DNA from: VRUE01 sp036266075 | Lineage (GTDB): Bacteria; Actinomycetota; Thermoleophilia; Solirubrobacterales; 70-9 | Assembly: GCA_036266075.1 (NCBI GenBank) | Contig: DATANV010000012.1 | Coordinates: 1-36,836, forward strand | Length of the DNA stretch: 36,836 nucleotides | Direction of reading: 5' to 3' | Shown here: positions 14,861 through 25,520 of the stretch, in pieces | How the letters are laid out: each line of letters begins with the position of its first letter | How positions within the stretch are numbered: position 1 is the stretch's first letter | Position numbers and translations under genes: made by a program | The notes under the pieces: model-generated | What the model was told of the DNA's origin: nothing | Database searches by the model: none | What the model saw: the letters and a program-made list of their open reading frames with translations, nothing else

Positions 14861-16090
14861 GTGGTTGACTTCACCCTGACCGACGAGCAGAAGGATCTGC
14901 GCGAGCTGGCGCACAACTTCGCGGAGAAAGAGATCCGCAAGGTCGCCTGGGAGCACGACAAAGAGGGCACCTGGCCGCAGGACATCATCGACAAGGCTTG
15001 GGAGGTGGGGTTGATGAACACCCACATCCCCGAGGCCTACGGCGGTCCTGGCCTCGACTACCTCTCCGGTTGCCTGATCGAGGAGGAGATGGGCTGGGGC
15101 TGTTCTGGCATCGGCACTTCGCTGATGGCCAACGGGCTTGCCTCGGCGCCGATCACCCTCGGCGGCTCCGAGGAGACCAAGAAGAAGTACCTCGGGATGC
15201 TGGCCGAGGAGCCGAAGCTGGCCTCCTTCTGCCTGACCGAGCCCGACGCCGGCTCCGACGTCTCGGGGATGAAGACCCGCGCCGTGAAGAAAGGCGACAA
15301 GTACGTCGTCACCGGCTCCAAGTGCTTCATCACCAACGGCAGCTACGCCGACTACTTCACGGTCTACGCCAAGACCGATCCGGAGGCCGGTCACCGCGGC
15401 ATCTCCGCCTTCGTCATCGACGCCGACTCCCCCGGGGTCACCGTCGACAAGAAGGAGGACAAGATGGGCCAGCGGGCGTCCAACACTGCGACCATCTCCT
15501 TCGACGAAGTCGAGGTCCCCGCCGAGAACCTGCTGGGCGAGGAAAACCACGGCTTCAAGCTGGCGATGATGACCCTCGACCGCACCCGTCCGGGCGTCTC
15601 GGCGATGGCCGTCGGCATCGGCCGCGCCGCATTCGAGTACGCCGCCGAGTACTCGAAGGAAAGGGTCCAGTTCGGGGTGCCGATCGCGATGCACCAGGCG
15701 ATCCAGTTCATGATCGCCGACATGGCGACCAAGGTCGACGCCGGCCGTCTGCTGGTCTGGCACTCGGCCGTGCTGCTCGATCAGGGCCAGCGCAACACCA
15801 AGGTCTCCTCGGAGGCCAAGCGCTTCGCCGCCGACTCGGCGATGGAGATCACCGTCGATGCCGTCCAGGTCTACGGCGGCTACGGCTTCATCAAGGAGTA
15901 CCCAGTCGAGAAACTCATGCGCGACGCGAAGATCATGCAGCTCTACGAGGGCACCAGCCAGATCCAGCGCCTGGTGATCGCCAAAGAGGTGCTGCTGCCG
16001 CGCAACATCGACGAGAAGACGCCGGAGGCCGAAGCGAAGGCGAAGGCCGCCGAGGACAGCCAGGCCGAGCAGGCCGCGGCTACCGTCTGA
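14861..16090 (+). CDS. Acyl-CoA dehydrogenase
   Basis: A 409-residue FAD enzyme for the first step of beta-oxidation or a related acyl-CoA oxidation, passing electrons to ETF. The FAD and substrate motif FCLTEPDAGSDVSGM is at about residue 124. The signature YGGYGFIKEYPVEKLMRDAK is near residue 342. LYEGTSQIQRL near 365 holds the glutamate that is the catalytic base in short- and medium-chain enzymes. The C-terminus has a 30-residue Ala/Glu/Lys tail beyond the normal end. GTG 14861 is preceded by AAAGGAG at 14845-14851. A palindromic operator in front and a strong terminator behind make it a single-gene unit. Chain-length preference cannot be read. Confidence 0.93.
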   Translation: MVDFTLTDEQKDLRELAHNFAEKEIRKVAWEHDKEGTWPQDIIDKAWEVGLMNTHIPEAYGGPGLDYLSGCLIEEEMGWGCSGIGTSLMANGLASAPITLGGSEETKKKYLGMLAEEPKLASFCLTEPDAGSDVSGMKTRAVKKGDKYVVTGSKCFITNGSYADYFTVYAKTDPEAGHRGISAFVIDADSPGVTVDKKEDKMGQRASNTATISFDEVEVPAENLLGEENHGFKLAMMTLDRTRPGVSAMAVGIGRAAFEYAAEYSKERVQFGVPIAMHQAIQFMIADMATKVDAGRLLVWHSAVLLDQGQRNTKVSSEAKRFAADSAMEITVDAVQVYGGYGFIKEYPVEKLMRDAKIMQLYEGTSQIQRLVIAKEVLLPRNIDEKTPEAEAKAKAAEDSQAEQAAATV

Positions 16091-16147
16091 GCGTCAGGTC
16101 GGCCGCCGTGCGGCCGGCCGAAGACTTAGGGCAGGGGCCCTAGGAGC

Positions 16148-16184
16148 GAGCCGCTGGAGGTCCTCCACCTCCGGCGGCTCTTTT
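16148..16184. terminator. Bidirectional Rho-independent terminator
   Basis: Arms of 14 bp (16148-16161 and 16167-16180) with one G-T wobble, a 5-nt loop and TTTT after the right arm. It ends the acyl-CoA dehydrogenase message and lies just past the stop of the converging typA gene. Confidence 0.9.
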
Positions 16185-16189
16185 CGTTC

Positions 16190-18019
<1,830 letters not shown>

Positions 18020-18041
18020 CGGCAGGGTACGGCGGCGGGGG

Positions 18042-18070
18042 TAAAGAAGAGGCCCGCCGGAGCGGGCCTC
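18042..18070 (-). terminator. Terminator of the cold shock gene
   Basis: On the minus strand GAGGCCCGC, a 4-nt loop, GCGGGCCTC, then a T-rich TTCTTTAC. It lies 24 bp after the csp stop. Confidence 0.85.
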
Positions 18071-18093
18071 GGCACTGCGAAGTGCTATGCGAA

Positions 18094-18300
18094 CTACGAC
18101 GTCTGCTGGACGCTCGCGGCGGCCGGGCCCTTGGGGCCTTCCTCGGACTCGTAGCTCACCTTGGAGCCCTCGGTCAGGGACTTGAAGCCCTCGCCGAGGA
18201 TCGCGCTGTGGTGGACGAAGACGTCCTTAGAGCCGTCGTCGGGCGTGATGAACCCGTAGCCCTTGTCGTCGCTGAACCACTTAACAGTTCCAGTTGGCAT
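18094..18300 (-). CDS. Cold shock protein, CspA family
   Basis: A 68-residue single-domain RNA/DNA-binding protein. RNP1 KGYGFIT and RNP2 DVFVHHSAI are intact. The start MPTGTVKWFSDDKG is standard and GGAGG lies 7 nt before the ATG. The protein acts as an RNA chaperone in the cytoplasm. A stable stem in the 5' untranslated region may take part in its control. It has its own terminator. Confidence 0.97.
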   Translation of the reverse strand: MPTGTVKWFSDDKGYGFITPDDGSKDVFVHHSAILGEGFKSLTEGSKVSYESEEGPKGPAAASVQQTS

Positions 18301-18316
18301 TCGGTTGCCTCCACTT

Positions 18317-18340
18317 CATGTGCTGCGAACGCGGCACATG
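18317..18340 (-). promoter_or_regulatory. Stem-loop in the csp 5' leader
   Basis: CATGTGC (18317-18323) and GCACATG (18334-18340) pair with a 10-nt loop, 16 nt upstream of the start codon and next to the GGAGG. It may affect ribosome access, as 5' leaders of csp genes often do. Confidence 0.4.
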
Positions 18341-18459
18341 CGGTGAAGCAACGACGCGAGCGCTAGACACTGACTTTTCCGGGTCGATTCCCCGGCCTAA
18401 CGTTGGGGACCGTAGCAAGGTCCACGACATACGGCCCGCTGGGGGGTTGAGGTGGCAGG

Positions 18460-20832
18460 GTGTCTGGCCGATACTTTCAACTCATGACGCCGCCGGGGAA
18501 GCGCGTCCCCTGCGGGGGATCGGGAGCAGTCGCAGCGCTTGCTGCGGCTTGTCTGCTGAGCCTGCCCGGAGCAGCCCTCGCGGCGCCAAGTCGCGACGAC
18601 GTCCTCTCGCCGCGCCTGGCCGATTTGACCAGACCTGCGGTGCGCTACGCTCCAGCGAAGGGGCAGGCGCGCGAGCTGAGCGTCGCCGCGGAGGGGCCCG
18701 GCAGCCTGCTGCGAGACGGCAACCGCGTGCTCGTCGACGTGCGCTTCCTCGGCGGCGCCGTGGCCGCCGCCGCCGACCTGCGGGAGGCCGGCGCGAAGGT
18801 CGTCAACATCAGCGGCCGCTACCAGACGGTGACGGTCGCGGCAAAACCCGGCGAGCTGGGGGCGCTGGCCGAAGTGCCGGGAGTCGCCGCCGCGAAGGAG
18901 GTGCTGACGCCGCTGACCTCGGCAGTGACCCCATGCTTCGGGGCGGCGACCTCCGAGGGCGATCAGCAACTGCGCGCCGCGGCAGCCCGCAAAGTCTTCG
19001 AAGTCGACGGCAACGGCGTCACGGTCGGCATCCTCTCCGACTCGTTCGATGCCGACAAATCTGCCCCCACCGCTGCGGGTGAGGACGTGGCGACGGGCGA
19101 TCTGCCCGGCCCTGGCAATCCCTGCGGTCACGTCGGTGAAGTCGACGTCGTCGATGAGATTGAAGCAACCGAGGAAGCGAGCGACGAGGGGCGGGCAATG
19201 GCGCAGATCGTCCATGACCTCGCCCCCGGCGCCGGCCTCGCTTTTGCCAGTGCATTCAACGGCGAAATCCAATTCGCCGAAAACATCGAACAGCTTGCCG
19301 AACCGACCCCGGGGGGAGCGGGGGCCGAGGTGATCGCCGACGACGTCTTCTACTTCGAAGAGCCCTTCTTCCAGGACGGCCCCGTCGCTGTTGCCGCCAA
19401 CCAGGTCAGCGAAGAAGGTGTCGCCTACTACTCGGCTGCCGGCAACGACAACCTGATCGACGAAGAAGGCAACGACATCGCCTCCTGGGAAGCGCCCGCC
19501 TTCCGCGACGCCGGTGCTTGCCCGATCGGCGTGCCGTCCTATGCCAGCCACTGCATGGACTTCGATCCCGAGGCCGGGCCGGAACACGTCGACGATGGCT
19601 TCCGGATCACCGTCGAACCGGAAGAAACGCTGATCATCGACCTGCAATGGGCCCAGCCGTGGCATGGGGTGACGACCGACCTCGACGCCTACCTGCTGAG
19701 GAACGGCGAAGCGATTGCCTCCGCCGAGGAAACCAACCTCAGCCTGCAGGAGCCGGTCGAGATCCTCGCCTGGGAAAACCCGAGCGGGTCTTCGCGCAAC
19801 GTGACCCTGGCGGTCGACCGCTGCAGCGTTCCCTGTGGCGTAGCGCGCGGTGGTGGAGGCGGTGACTCCGGCACGCCGCGCCTCAAGTTCGGCCTGCTCG
19901 AGAACGGCGCCGGGGTGAGCTCGACCGAGTATTCCGAATCGAGCGAAGGCGACATCGTCGGCCCGACGATCTTCGGTCATGCCGGCTCCGCGCGCGCGGT
20001 CAGCGTCGGGGCGGCCCCCTTCTTCAGCGAATCGGCGCCGGAGCCGTTCTCCTCGCGGGGACCGGTCACGCACTATTTCGGGCCCGTCGAAGGGCTCTCT
20101 CCCGCCCCGGCGCTCGGCTCCCCCGAAGTCCTCGCCAAGCCCGATCTGGTTGCCACGGACGGTGGCGCCAACACCTTCTTCGGGTCCTGCCTCTCACATG
20201 TCTGGCGCTTCTTCGGCACGTCCGCCGCGGCGCCCCACGCCGCCGCGGTCGCCGCGCTCGAGCTGAGCGCGGCGACCTCGCCGAGCGCGAGCGAAGCAAT
20301 CGAAGCGCAGCTGGAATCGGCCCGGCCGATGCCCCCCTTCGGCCCCGCCGCGGTGGGGGCGGGCCTTCTCGACGCTTTCGGTGCGGTCGGGAAAGTACTC
20401 GGCTCGAGCGCCCCGTTCGAACCGGCGAGCGGACCGGGAACCGCTGCGCCCGACTGCTCAGGGGGCGGGGGCGAAGAAAAACCGCTTCCCGAACCCGGGG
20501 GACCGGAAGTTGCCCCAACCCCGCCACCCGAAGCCGCGCCTCAGGAGCCACCGGGGCCGAAGCTGCCGAGTACGTTCTTCCGCCGCCACCCCCGGCACCT
20601 GATTCGCACCTCGGGCCTGAAGGCGACGGCCGTGTTCCGATTCGGCTCGGATGCCGGCGACGCGACCTTCTTTTGCCGCGTCGACGGCGGCCTGATCCGC
20701 GTTTGCCCGGCGAGGTTTGCCCGCCGCTACGCGGAGGGTCCCCACGTCGTGCGGGCGATGGCCCGCGACTCTGCAGGGAACGTCGACCCGACGCCGGCCG
20801 TCTTTCGCTTCAGGGTCGCGAGCCGCGACTGA
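18460..20832 (+). CDS. Secreted S8/subtilase-fold protein with C-terminal Ig-like domain
   Basis: A 790-residue exported protein. GTG 18460 has GAGG 7 nt before it; ATG 18484 is an alternative. The signal peptide ends near ALAA (residues 39-42). The S8 fold shows the Asp (GILSDSFD, D194), the oxyanion Asn (SAAGND, N329) and the nucleophile Ser (FFGTSAAAPH, S588). The usual HGTHVAG histidine is replaced by DEGRAMAQI with E243, so the base may be Glu as in sedolisins. A pro-rich linker (about 685-710) leads to an Ig-like module ending RAMARDSAGNVDPTPAVFRF, common on Thermoleophilia surface proteins. Activity is therefore uncertain. Its 3' end overlaps the converging next gene by 23 bp. Confidence 0.85.
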   Translation: MSGRYFQLMTPPGKRVPCGGSGAVAALAAACLLSLPGAALAAPSRDDVLSPRLADLTRPAVRYAPAKGQARELSVAAEGPGSLLRDGNRVLVDVRFLGGAVAAAADLREAGAKVVNISGRYQTVTVAAKPGELGALAEVPGVAAAKEVLTPLTSAVTPCFGAATSEGDQQLRAAAARKVFEVDGNGVTVGILSDSFDADKSAPTAAGEDVATGDLPGPGNPCGHVGEVDVVDEIEATEEASDEGRAMAQIVHDLAPGAGLAFASAFNGEIQFAENIEQLAEPTPGGAGAEVIADDVFYFEEPFFQDGPVAVAANQVSEEGVAYYSAAGNDNLIDEEGNDIASWEAPAFRDAGACPIGVPSYASHCMDFDPEAGPEHVDDGFRITVEPEETLIIDLQWAQPWHGVTTDLDAYLLRNGEAIASAEETNLSLQEPVEILAWENPSGSSRNVTLAVDRCSVPCGVARGGGGGDSGTPRLKFGLLENGAGVSSTEYSESSEGDIVGPTIFGHAGSARAVSVGAAPFFSESAPEPFSSRGPVTHYFGPVEGLSPAPALGSPEVLAKPDLVATDGGANTFFGSCLSHVWRFFGTSAAAPHAAAVAALELSAATSPSASEAIEAQLESARPMPPFGPAAVGAGLLDAFGAVGKVLGSSAPFEPASGPGTAAPDCSGGGGEEKPLPEPGGPEVAPTPPPEAAPQEPPGPKLPSTFFRRHPRHLIRTSGLKATAVFRFGSDAGDATFFCRVDGGLIRVCPARFARRYAEGPHVVRAMARDSAGNVDPTPAVFRFRVASRD

Positions 20833-21511
20833 GGCCTGGCGTCCCCCGGCGGGCGATCCAGTGGCCGCAGGCCAGCAGCCCCAGCAGCGCCGCCGCGCTG
20901 CCCCAGACCAGCGGGTCGGTGAGGCTGAGGCCCTCCAGGCGGGTGCCGAAGTAGACCGCGAGCGCGGTGATCGGCAGATAGCCGAGCACGGTCGTCCAGG
21001 CGAAGCGCCAGAGCGGCACCCGGGCCGCCCCGGCTGCGTAGGAGACGAGGCTGAAGGGCAGTATCGGAATCAGCCGCACGGCGAGCAGCAGGGTCGCGCC
21101 GCCGCGCTCGATCGTCGCCTCGGTGCGCTCGAAGCGTGCGGTCCCCAGCCAGCGATCGAGCAGCGGCCGAGCGACGGAGCCGCCGACCGCCCAGCAGACC
21201 AGGCCCGAGAGGAGCCAGCCGGTCATCGTCAGCGCCAGTGCCGGGAAGAAGCCGTAGGCGAAGCCGGCGGCGGCGTCGACGATCTCCGCCGGGTAGAAGA
21301 CGACGGTGTGGATCAGTGCCAGGGCGAGGATCAGCAGCGGCCCGGCGATCCCGAGGCTGTCGACGCGGCTGCGCACTTCGGCGGTGTCGCCGCGCACTGC
21401 AGCTTCGAAGGCGCCGCGCAGATCGGGCACCGCCAGCACCAGGCCCGCCAAGGCGGCGATTCCCCCTAGGGTCAAGGCGACGGCGGCGAGTGACGGTCTT
21501 GGCGACTCCAT
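20810..21511 (-). CDS. TVP38/TMEM64 (VTT/DedA-like) membrane protein
   Basis: A 233-residue membrane protein when started at ATG 21511 (MESPRPSLAAVALTLGG); starts at 21526 or 21547 are possible. The VTT-domain core is visible: FYPAEIVDAAAGFAYGFFPA, then GGATLLLAVRLIPILPFSLV and YLPITALAVYFG. Such proteins act in envelope lipid handling. It has about six hydrophobic segments. The C-terminal end overlaps the subtilase gene tail to tail. No Shine-Dalgarno site was seen. Confidence 0.85.
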   Translation of the reverse strand: MESPRPSLAAVALTLGGIAALAGLVLAVPDLRGAFEAAVRGDTAEVRSRVDSLGIAGPLLILALALIHTVVFYPAEIVDAAAGFAYGFFPALALTMTGWLLSGLVCWAVGGSVARPLLDRWLGTARFERTEATIERGGATLLLAVRLIPILPFSLVSYAAGAARVPLWRFAWTTVLGYLPITALAVYFGTRLEGLSLTDPLVWGSAAALLGLLACGHWIARRGTPGLSRGSRP

Positions 21512-21553
21512 GGTTGCCCGAGGCATTGTGGGTGCCCTAGGCCCCACGATGCT

Positions 21554-23710
21554 TCAACGAAGCGCGGCAGCATCGCGCAGCCGCTCGGCCAGCGCCGAGT
21601 GGCGGGTGCCGCTGTCGTCGCGCTGCACCGCCATCGCCAGCGCCGCTGGATCGCCGATCAGCACGCAATTGCTGCGCGCGCGGGTGATCGCCGTGTAGAT
21701 CAACGGCCTGCTCAGCATCCGGGCATGGGAGCGGTGGCAGACGGCGACGACCACCGGTACCTCGCAGCCCTGCGCCTTGTGGACGGAGATCGCATAGGCG
21801 AGCCGCAGGTTCGCGGTCTCCCCGTAGGGGATCGTCAGCGCGCCGCCCTCGTCGGTATCGACCCGAATCTCTTCGCCGTCGGGATCGTCCTCGCGCAGGA
21901 AGACGATCGAGCCGTTCATCAGCCCCAGCTCGTGCGAGTTGCGGGTCTGGATCAGGCGATCGCCGACCCGGAAGCGGTCGCCGACCGCGGGCCGGCCGTC
22001 AGCGTTGAGCCGCGCCTGCAGGCACTCGTTGAGCGCGTCGATCCCGATCGCCCCCCGGTACATCGGTGCCAGCACCTGCACGCCGCGGATCGGGTCGACG
22101 CCGAAGCTCGCCGGCGCACGCTCGGCGACGACCTCGACGACCGCCTCGAGGGCGCGCTCCGGGCTCGGCCGCCGAATGAAGAAGAAGTCGCGTTCCTGGT
22201 CCCCCTCGGGCTCCAGATGTGGCGAGCGGCCGTGGTTGATCTCATGGGCGGCGGTGGTGATCATCGAGCGCGCCGCCTGGCGGAAGATTTGGGTGAGCCT
22301 GACGACCGGCGCGACGCCGGCTGCGATCAGATCCTCGAACGGCTTGCCGGCTCCGATCGGCGGCAGTTGGTCGGCGTCACCGACGAAGACCACGTGGGTC
22401 GACTCGGCGAGACCGCCGAGCAGCACCTCGATCAGGCGCAGGTTCAGCATCGAGGCCTCGTCGACGACGACGAGGTCGGCCGGCAGCGGTCGCCCGCGGT
22501 TGAAGGCGGGCTCACGCCCCGGCATCCACTCCAGCAGCCGGTGGATGGTGTGCGCTTCGTGGCCAGTCGCCTCGGCGAGCCGGCGGGCAGCGCGGCCGGT
22601 GGGCGCGCAAAGCGCGATCGAGATGCGGGCCCGATCGGCCTCGGCGACGATCGCCTGCGTGCAGGCCGTCTTGCCGACTCCGGGACCGCCGGTTAGGACC
22701 GAGACCCGCGCCGCGAAGGCGCTGCGCACGGCGGCCCACTGCTCGTCGGTCAACCGACGCTCCTCGTCCTCCCCCTGCGGCGGCGACTCGCCCGGATCGT
22801 GGTCGAGGTGGGGGGCGGCGCTGGCGCGCGCCGCGAGCGTCTCGGCGACCGCGACCTCGCTGGCGTGGGTCAGCTCTCTGTACACACGTTCTTCCTCGAG
22901 CAGCAGCCCGCGGGCGGTCGCGACGACGTCGAGGTCGGGTGCGAGCCCGATCAGCTGCGCCGTGCGCCGCGCCAGCTCCGCGAGCGGCAGGAAGGAGTGC
23001 CCCCGCTGTTCGGCCTCGCCGAGGGTATAGACGGCGGCGGCCTGGGCGCGGCGCGGCGACTCCGGCGGCACGTCGGCGGCCAGCGCGATCCTGTCGGCAC
23101 GGGCGAAGCCGACCCCCGCCACCTCGGTCAGCCGGTACGGGTCTTCGTGCAGGACGTTCATCGAGCGCTCGCCGAAGCGGGCGTGGATCGGCGCCGCCAG
23201 ATGCGCCAGGCCGTGCGGTGCGAGCTGCACGTGCAGATCGCGGACCGCCCGCGAGGCGTGCCAGGACTCGGTCGCCGCCGCGGCCTGATCGGCGCTGACG
23301 CCGCGCAGCGCTGCGAAGACCCCGACCGGGTCGGCGGCGATCGCCCCCAGCACGCCCTCGCCGTGCTCGTCGACCAGCCGTTCGGCGCGGGCTGGACCGA
23401 TGTGGCGCAGCGAGGTCAGGTAGGCGATCCGGCCCTTGCGGTCGGCCGGGTCGAGCGGCAGCGCGCCGCGGGCCTTCAACTGGCGGCCGTAGCGCGCGTG
23501 GGTCTGCCAGTCGCCGCTGACTTCGGCGCGCTCGCCGGCGCTCAGATGGGCGACGGGCCCGACCAGGGCGAAGCCCTCGCCGGACTCGGCGTCCTGCACC
23601 TCCAGCACCGCGTAGCCGTCGTCCTCGGCGCTGTAGATGACGCCGAGCACCTCGACGGTGCCGGTGAAGGCCGCCGCGTCGGCGTCGAAGAGGGTCGCGG
23701 CGTCGCTCAT
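21554..23710 (-). CDS. recD2: RecD2-type ATP-dependent DNA helicase
   Basis: A 718-residue superfamily 1B 5'-3' helicase. The N-terminal 100 residues form the OB-like part, followed by helix-hairpin-helix repeats (LRHIGPARAERLV, VAGVGFARADRIAL). Walker A GGPGVGKT is at residues 341-348 and Walker B VVVDEASM at about 414-420, then VFVGDADQLPPIGAG and the C-terminal AISVHKAQGCEV and TAITRAR motifs. It works without RecBC, in DNA repair. It is about 20-30 residues shorter than many RecD2 proteins. The divergent mini-gene starts 26 bp away. Confidence 0.93.
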   Translation of the reverse strand: MSDAATLFDADAAAFTGTVEVLGVIYSAEDDGYAVLEVQDAESGEGFALVGPVAHLSAGERAEVSGDWQTHARYGRQLKARGALPLDPADRKGRIAYLTSLRHIGPARAERLVDEHGEGVLGAIAADPVGVFAALRGVSADQAAAATESWHASRAVRDLHVQLAPHGLAHLAAPIHARFGERSMNVLHEDPYRLTEVAGVGFARADRIALAADVPPESPRRAQAAAVYTLGEAEQRGHSFLPLAELARRTAQLIGLAPDLDVVATARGLLLEEERVYRELTHASEVAVAETLAARASAAPHLDHDPGESPPQGEDEERRLTDEQWAAVRSAFAARVSVLTGGPGVGKTACTQAIVAEADRARISIALCAPTGRAARRLAEATGHEAHTIHRLLEWMPGREPAFNRGRPLPADLVVVDEASMLNLRLIEVLLGGLAESTHVVFVGDADQLPPIGAGKPFEDLIAAGVAPVVRLTQIFRQAARSMITTAAHEINHGRSPHLEPEGDQERDFFFIRRPSPERALEAVVEVVAERAPASFGVDPIRGVQVLAPMYRGAIGIDALNECLQARLNADGRPAVGDRFRVGDRLIQTRNSHELGLMNGSIVFLREDDPDGEEIRVDTDEGGALTIPYGETANLRLAYAISVHKAQGCEVPVVVAVCHRSHARMLSRPLIYTAITRARSNCVLIGDPAALAMAVQRDDSGTRHSALAERLRDAAALR

Positions 23711-23736
23711 CGGCCAAAGCTAGCCACAATGGCGGC

Positions 23737-23925
23737 GTGGCGGCAAGCGTTCGCGGACTTTGCGACACCTGCCTGCACCAGAAGCTGGTGCCGAACACGC
23801 GCGGCTCGGTCTTCTCGCTCTGCCTGCGCTCGCGCGAGGACCCGGCTTACCCGCGTTACCCGCGCATTCCGGTGCTCGACTGCCCCGGCCACGAGTCGCG
23901 GCCGGGGCAGCGGGGGGCGGCTTAG
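23737..23925 (+). CDS. Cys-containing mini-protein of unknown function
   Basis: A 62-residue protein with a GTG start. The sequence GLCDTCLHQKLVPNTRGS, later FSLCLRSREDP and VLDCPGHE, has four cysteines in the layout of a small metal-binding fold. I recall the same pattern in short conserved actinobacterial proteins without known function. Its position, divergent from recD2, and its coding quality support it. Confidence 0.7.
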   Translation: MAASVRGLCDTCLHQKLVPNTRGSVFSLCLRSREDPAYPRYPRIPVLDCPGHESRPGQRGAA

Positions 23926-23926
23926 C

Positions 23927-24322
23927 TCAGGCTGCCGCCATCGGGTCCGCGACGCCGAGCTTGGAGATTTCAGGGGCGCTGTAGGTCTGGCCGGGAATGC
24001 CGCCGAGGACCAGCAGGCGGATGCCATCGGGGCCGGGCCAGACCTTGCGCGAGGTGCCCGAGGTGACCCGCGCGACGTGGTCCTGGTCGAGCGGGAAGCG
24101 CTCGCCGGCGATCTCGATCTCGCCACTGCCGCGCAGCGCCATGAAGACCTCCTCCTGGCCGTCTTCGGAGTGGTCGTGCTCGGGGTAGTTCTCGTAGTTG
24201 GGGGGCATGTCGATGATCTGCATGCCGAACGACTCGACGCCCAGCTCGGCCCGGGCGCGCTTGAACGCGCCGCCGAAGACGGCCTCCATCTCGTCGATCT
24301 TCTTCACTGCGTACTCGCTCAT
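23927..24322 (-). CDS. Cupin domain protein
   Basis: A 131-residue single cupin. The metal-binding motifs are recognisable as PEHDHSEDGQEEVFMALRG (HxH...E) and the second strand pair around DQDHVARV. GGGAG lies in front of ATG 24322. The substrate is unknown. It is divergent from a TetR gene with a palindrome between them, so that regulator may control it. Confidence 0.85.
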   Translation of the reverse strand: MSEYAVKKIDEMEAVFGGAFKRARAELGVESFGMQIIDMPPNYENYPEHDHSEDGQEEVFMALRGSGEIEIAGERFPLDQDHVARVTSGTSRKVWPGPDGIRLLVLGGIPGQTYSAPEISKLGVADPMAAA

Positions 24323-24406
24323 GCTCGTTCTCCCTTGCGTGTGGTCGGTGTCCAGGCGAAGCGATCTCCGCGCCGGTCTGGCGCGCCGTCGATCCTAGTT
24401 CAAAAC

Positions 24407-24416
24407 CGAACGTTCG
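24407..24416. promoter_or_regulatory. TetR-type palindrome between cupin and tetR genes
   Basis: CGAACGTTCG within an AT-rich frame (AAAACCGAACGTTCGTGC). It is 27 bp before ATG 24443 and 85 bp before the cupin start. It looks like an autoregulatory operator of TetR proteins. Confidence 0.6.
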
Positions 24417-24442
24417 TGCTTTTTCGTTAAGCTCCGGGTCCG

Positions 24443-25048
24443 ATGAGCGTGGAGACTCGGACTGTCGAGCCCGGCGAGCGGGGCAAGGGCGCCGCGACGC
24501 GAGCGGCGATCCTCTCGCGGGCCGTCGACCTCGCTTCCGCCGAGGGTCTCGAGGGGCTGACGATCGGCCGCCTCGCGGCCGACCTCGAGCTGAGCAAGAG
24601 CGGCCTCTTCGCCCACTTCGGCTCCAAGCAGGAGCTGCAGATAGCGACCGTCGGCGAGGCGGCGAAGCAGTTCCGGGTGGCGGTGATCGACCCGGCCATG
24701 GACACGCCTGAGGGGGCGTCGCGGCTGCGGGCGATCGGCGAGTCCTACCTCGCCTACCTCGACTCCGGACCCAACTCCGGCGGCTGCTTCTGGGGCTCGA
24801 CCTCGGCCGAGTACGACGACCGGCCGGGGCCGGTCCGCGACGCCGTCGCCGCTGCGGTCGATTCCTGGCTCGGCGAGCTGGAGCGGCAGGCGCGGCTCGC
24901 CGGCGCGGCCGAGCCCGAGCGGCTCGCCTTCGAGCTCTTCGCCGTGGTCATGGGGGCCAACTCACGCTATCGCTTGAGCGGTGACCGGCGCGCCTTCGGC
25001 TACGCCCGCGAAGCGATCGCCCGGCTGCTGGGGGAGCTGCCGGGATGA
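24443..25048 (+). CDS. TetR-family transcriptional regulator
   Basis: A 201-residue repressor. The helix-turn-helix covers about residues 20-65 (AAILSRAVDLASAEGLEGLT and LAADLELSKSGLFAHFGSKQ). The C-terminal part is a TetR_C-like ligand domain. The ligand is unknown. Its stop overlaps the start of the next gene (ATGA at 25045-25048), so the two are translated together. It probably controls itself and the cupin through the palindrome at 24407. Confidence 0.93.
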   Translation: MSVETRTVEPGERGKGAATRAAILSRAVDLASAEGLEGLTIGRLAADLELSKSGLFAHFGSKQELQIATVGEAAKQFRVAVIDPAMDTPEGASRLRAIGESYLAYLDSGPNSGGCFWGSTSAEYDDRPGPVRDAVAAAVDSWLGELERQARLAGAAEPERLAFELFAVVMGANSRYRLSGDRRAFGYAREAIARLLGELPG

Positions 25049-25497
25049 GCGAGCAGGCCGACTCAGCCCGTCGGGCGGCAGCCGCCGACTTCGTGCGGCG
25101 CTTCGAAGAGTTCTGGCGGGCACCGCTCGAGGGCGACCTTGGCACCGTCCTCGCCGAGCGCGCCCACCTGGTCGCGCCGCTGGCCCGCACCGTGGAGACG
25201 CTCGAGGACGGCAGGCGCGCCTTTTCCGAGCTGTTCGAGCTGATGCCCGGGATCACCGCCACCGTGCGCCGCTGGGGCGCCACCTCGGACGGTGTCCTGA
25301 TCGAGTTCACGCTGAGCGGCACCGCCGGCGGCAAACCGATCTCCTGGGATCTGGTCGACCGCTTCGTGATCGGCGAGGACGGCCTGGCCACCGAACGCAT
25401 CACCTACTTCGACTCGGTGCCCGTCGCCCTCCAGCTCGCCACTCGGCCGCGTGCCTGGCCGGGCTTCCTGCGCACCCGTCTGCCGCGCCGCCGTTGA
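25045..25497 (+). CDS. SnoaL-like / NTF2-fold protein
   Basis: A 150-residue protein of the NTF2-like fold (FEEFWRAPLEGDLGTVLAER, later WDLVDRFVIGEDGLATERIT), used by many small enzymes and binding proteins. No catalytic residues can be assigned. Its ATG overlaps the tetR stop by 4 bp, so it is the likely partner of that regulator. Confidence 0.8.
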   Translation: MSEQADSARRAAAADFVRRFEEFWRAPLEGDLGTVLAERAHLVAPLARTVETLEDGRRAFSELFELMPGITATVRRWGATSDGVLIEFTLSGTAGGKPISWDLVDRFVIGEDGLATERITYFDSVPVALQLATRPRAWPGFLRTRLPRRR

Positions 25498-25520
25498 GCT
25501 CGCGCCCGTGCGGGCAGCTC
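25496..25520. terminator. Possible bidirectional terminator hairpin
   Basis: GAGCT and AGCTC (25496-25500, 25516-25520) enclose GCCC/GGGC with a bulge, exactly between and including parts of two converging stop codons. There is no strong T-tract. Confidence 0.4.

Noticed and set aside
18375..18400. tRNA-like T arm (GGGTCGATTCCC)
   Set aside because: No matching acceptor, D or anticodon stems could be placed around it.
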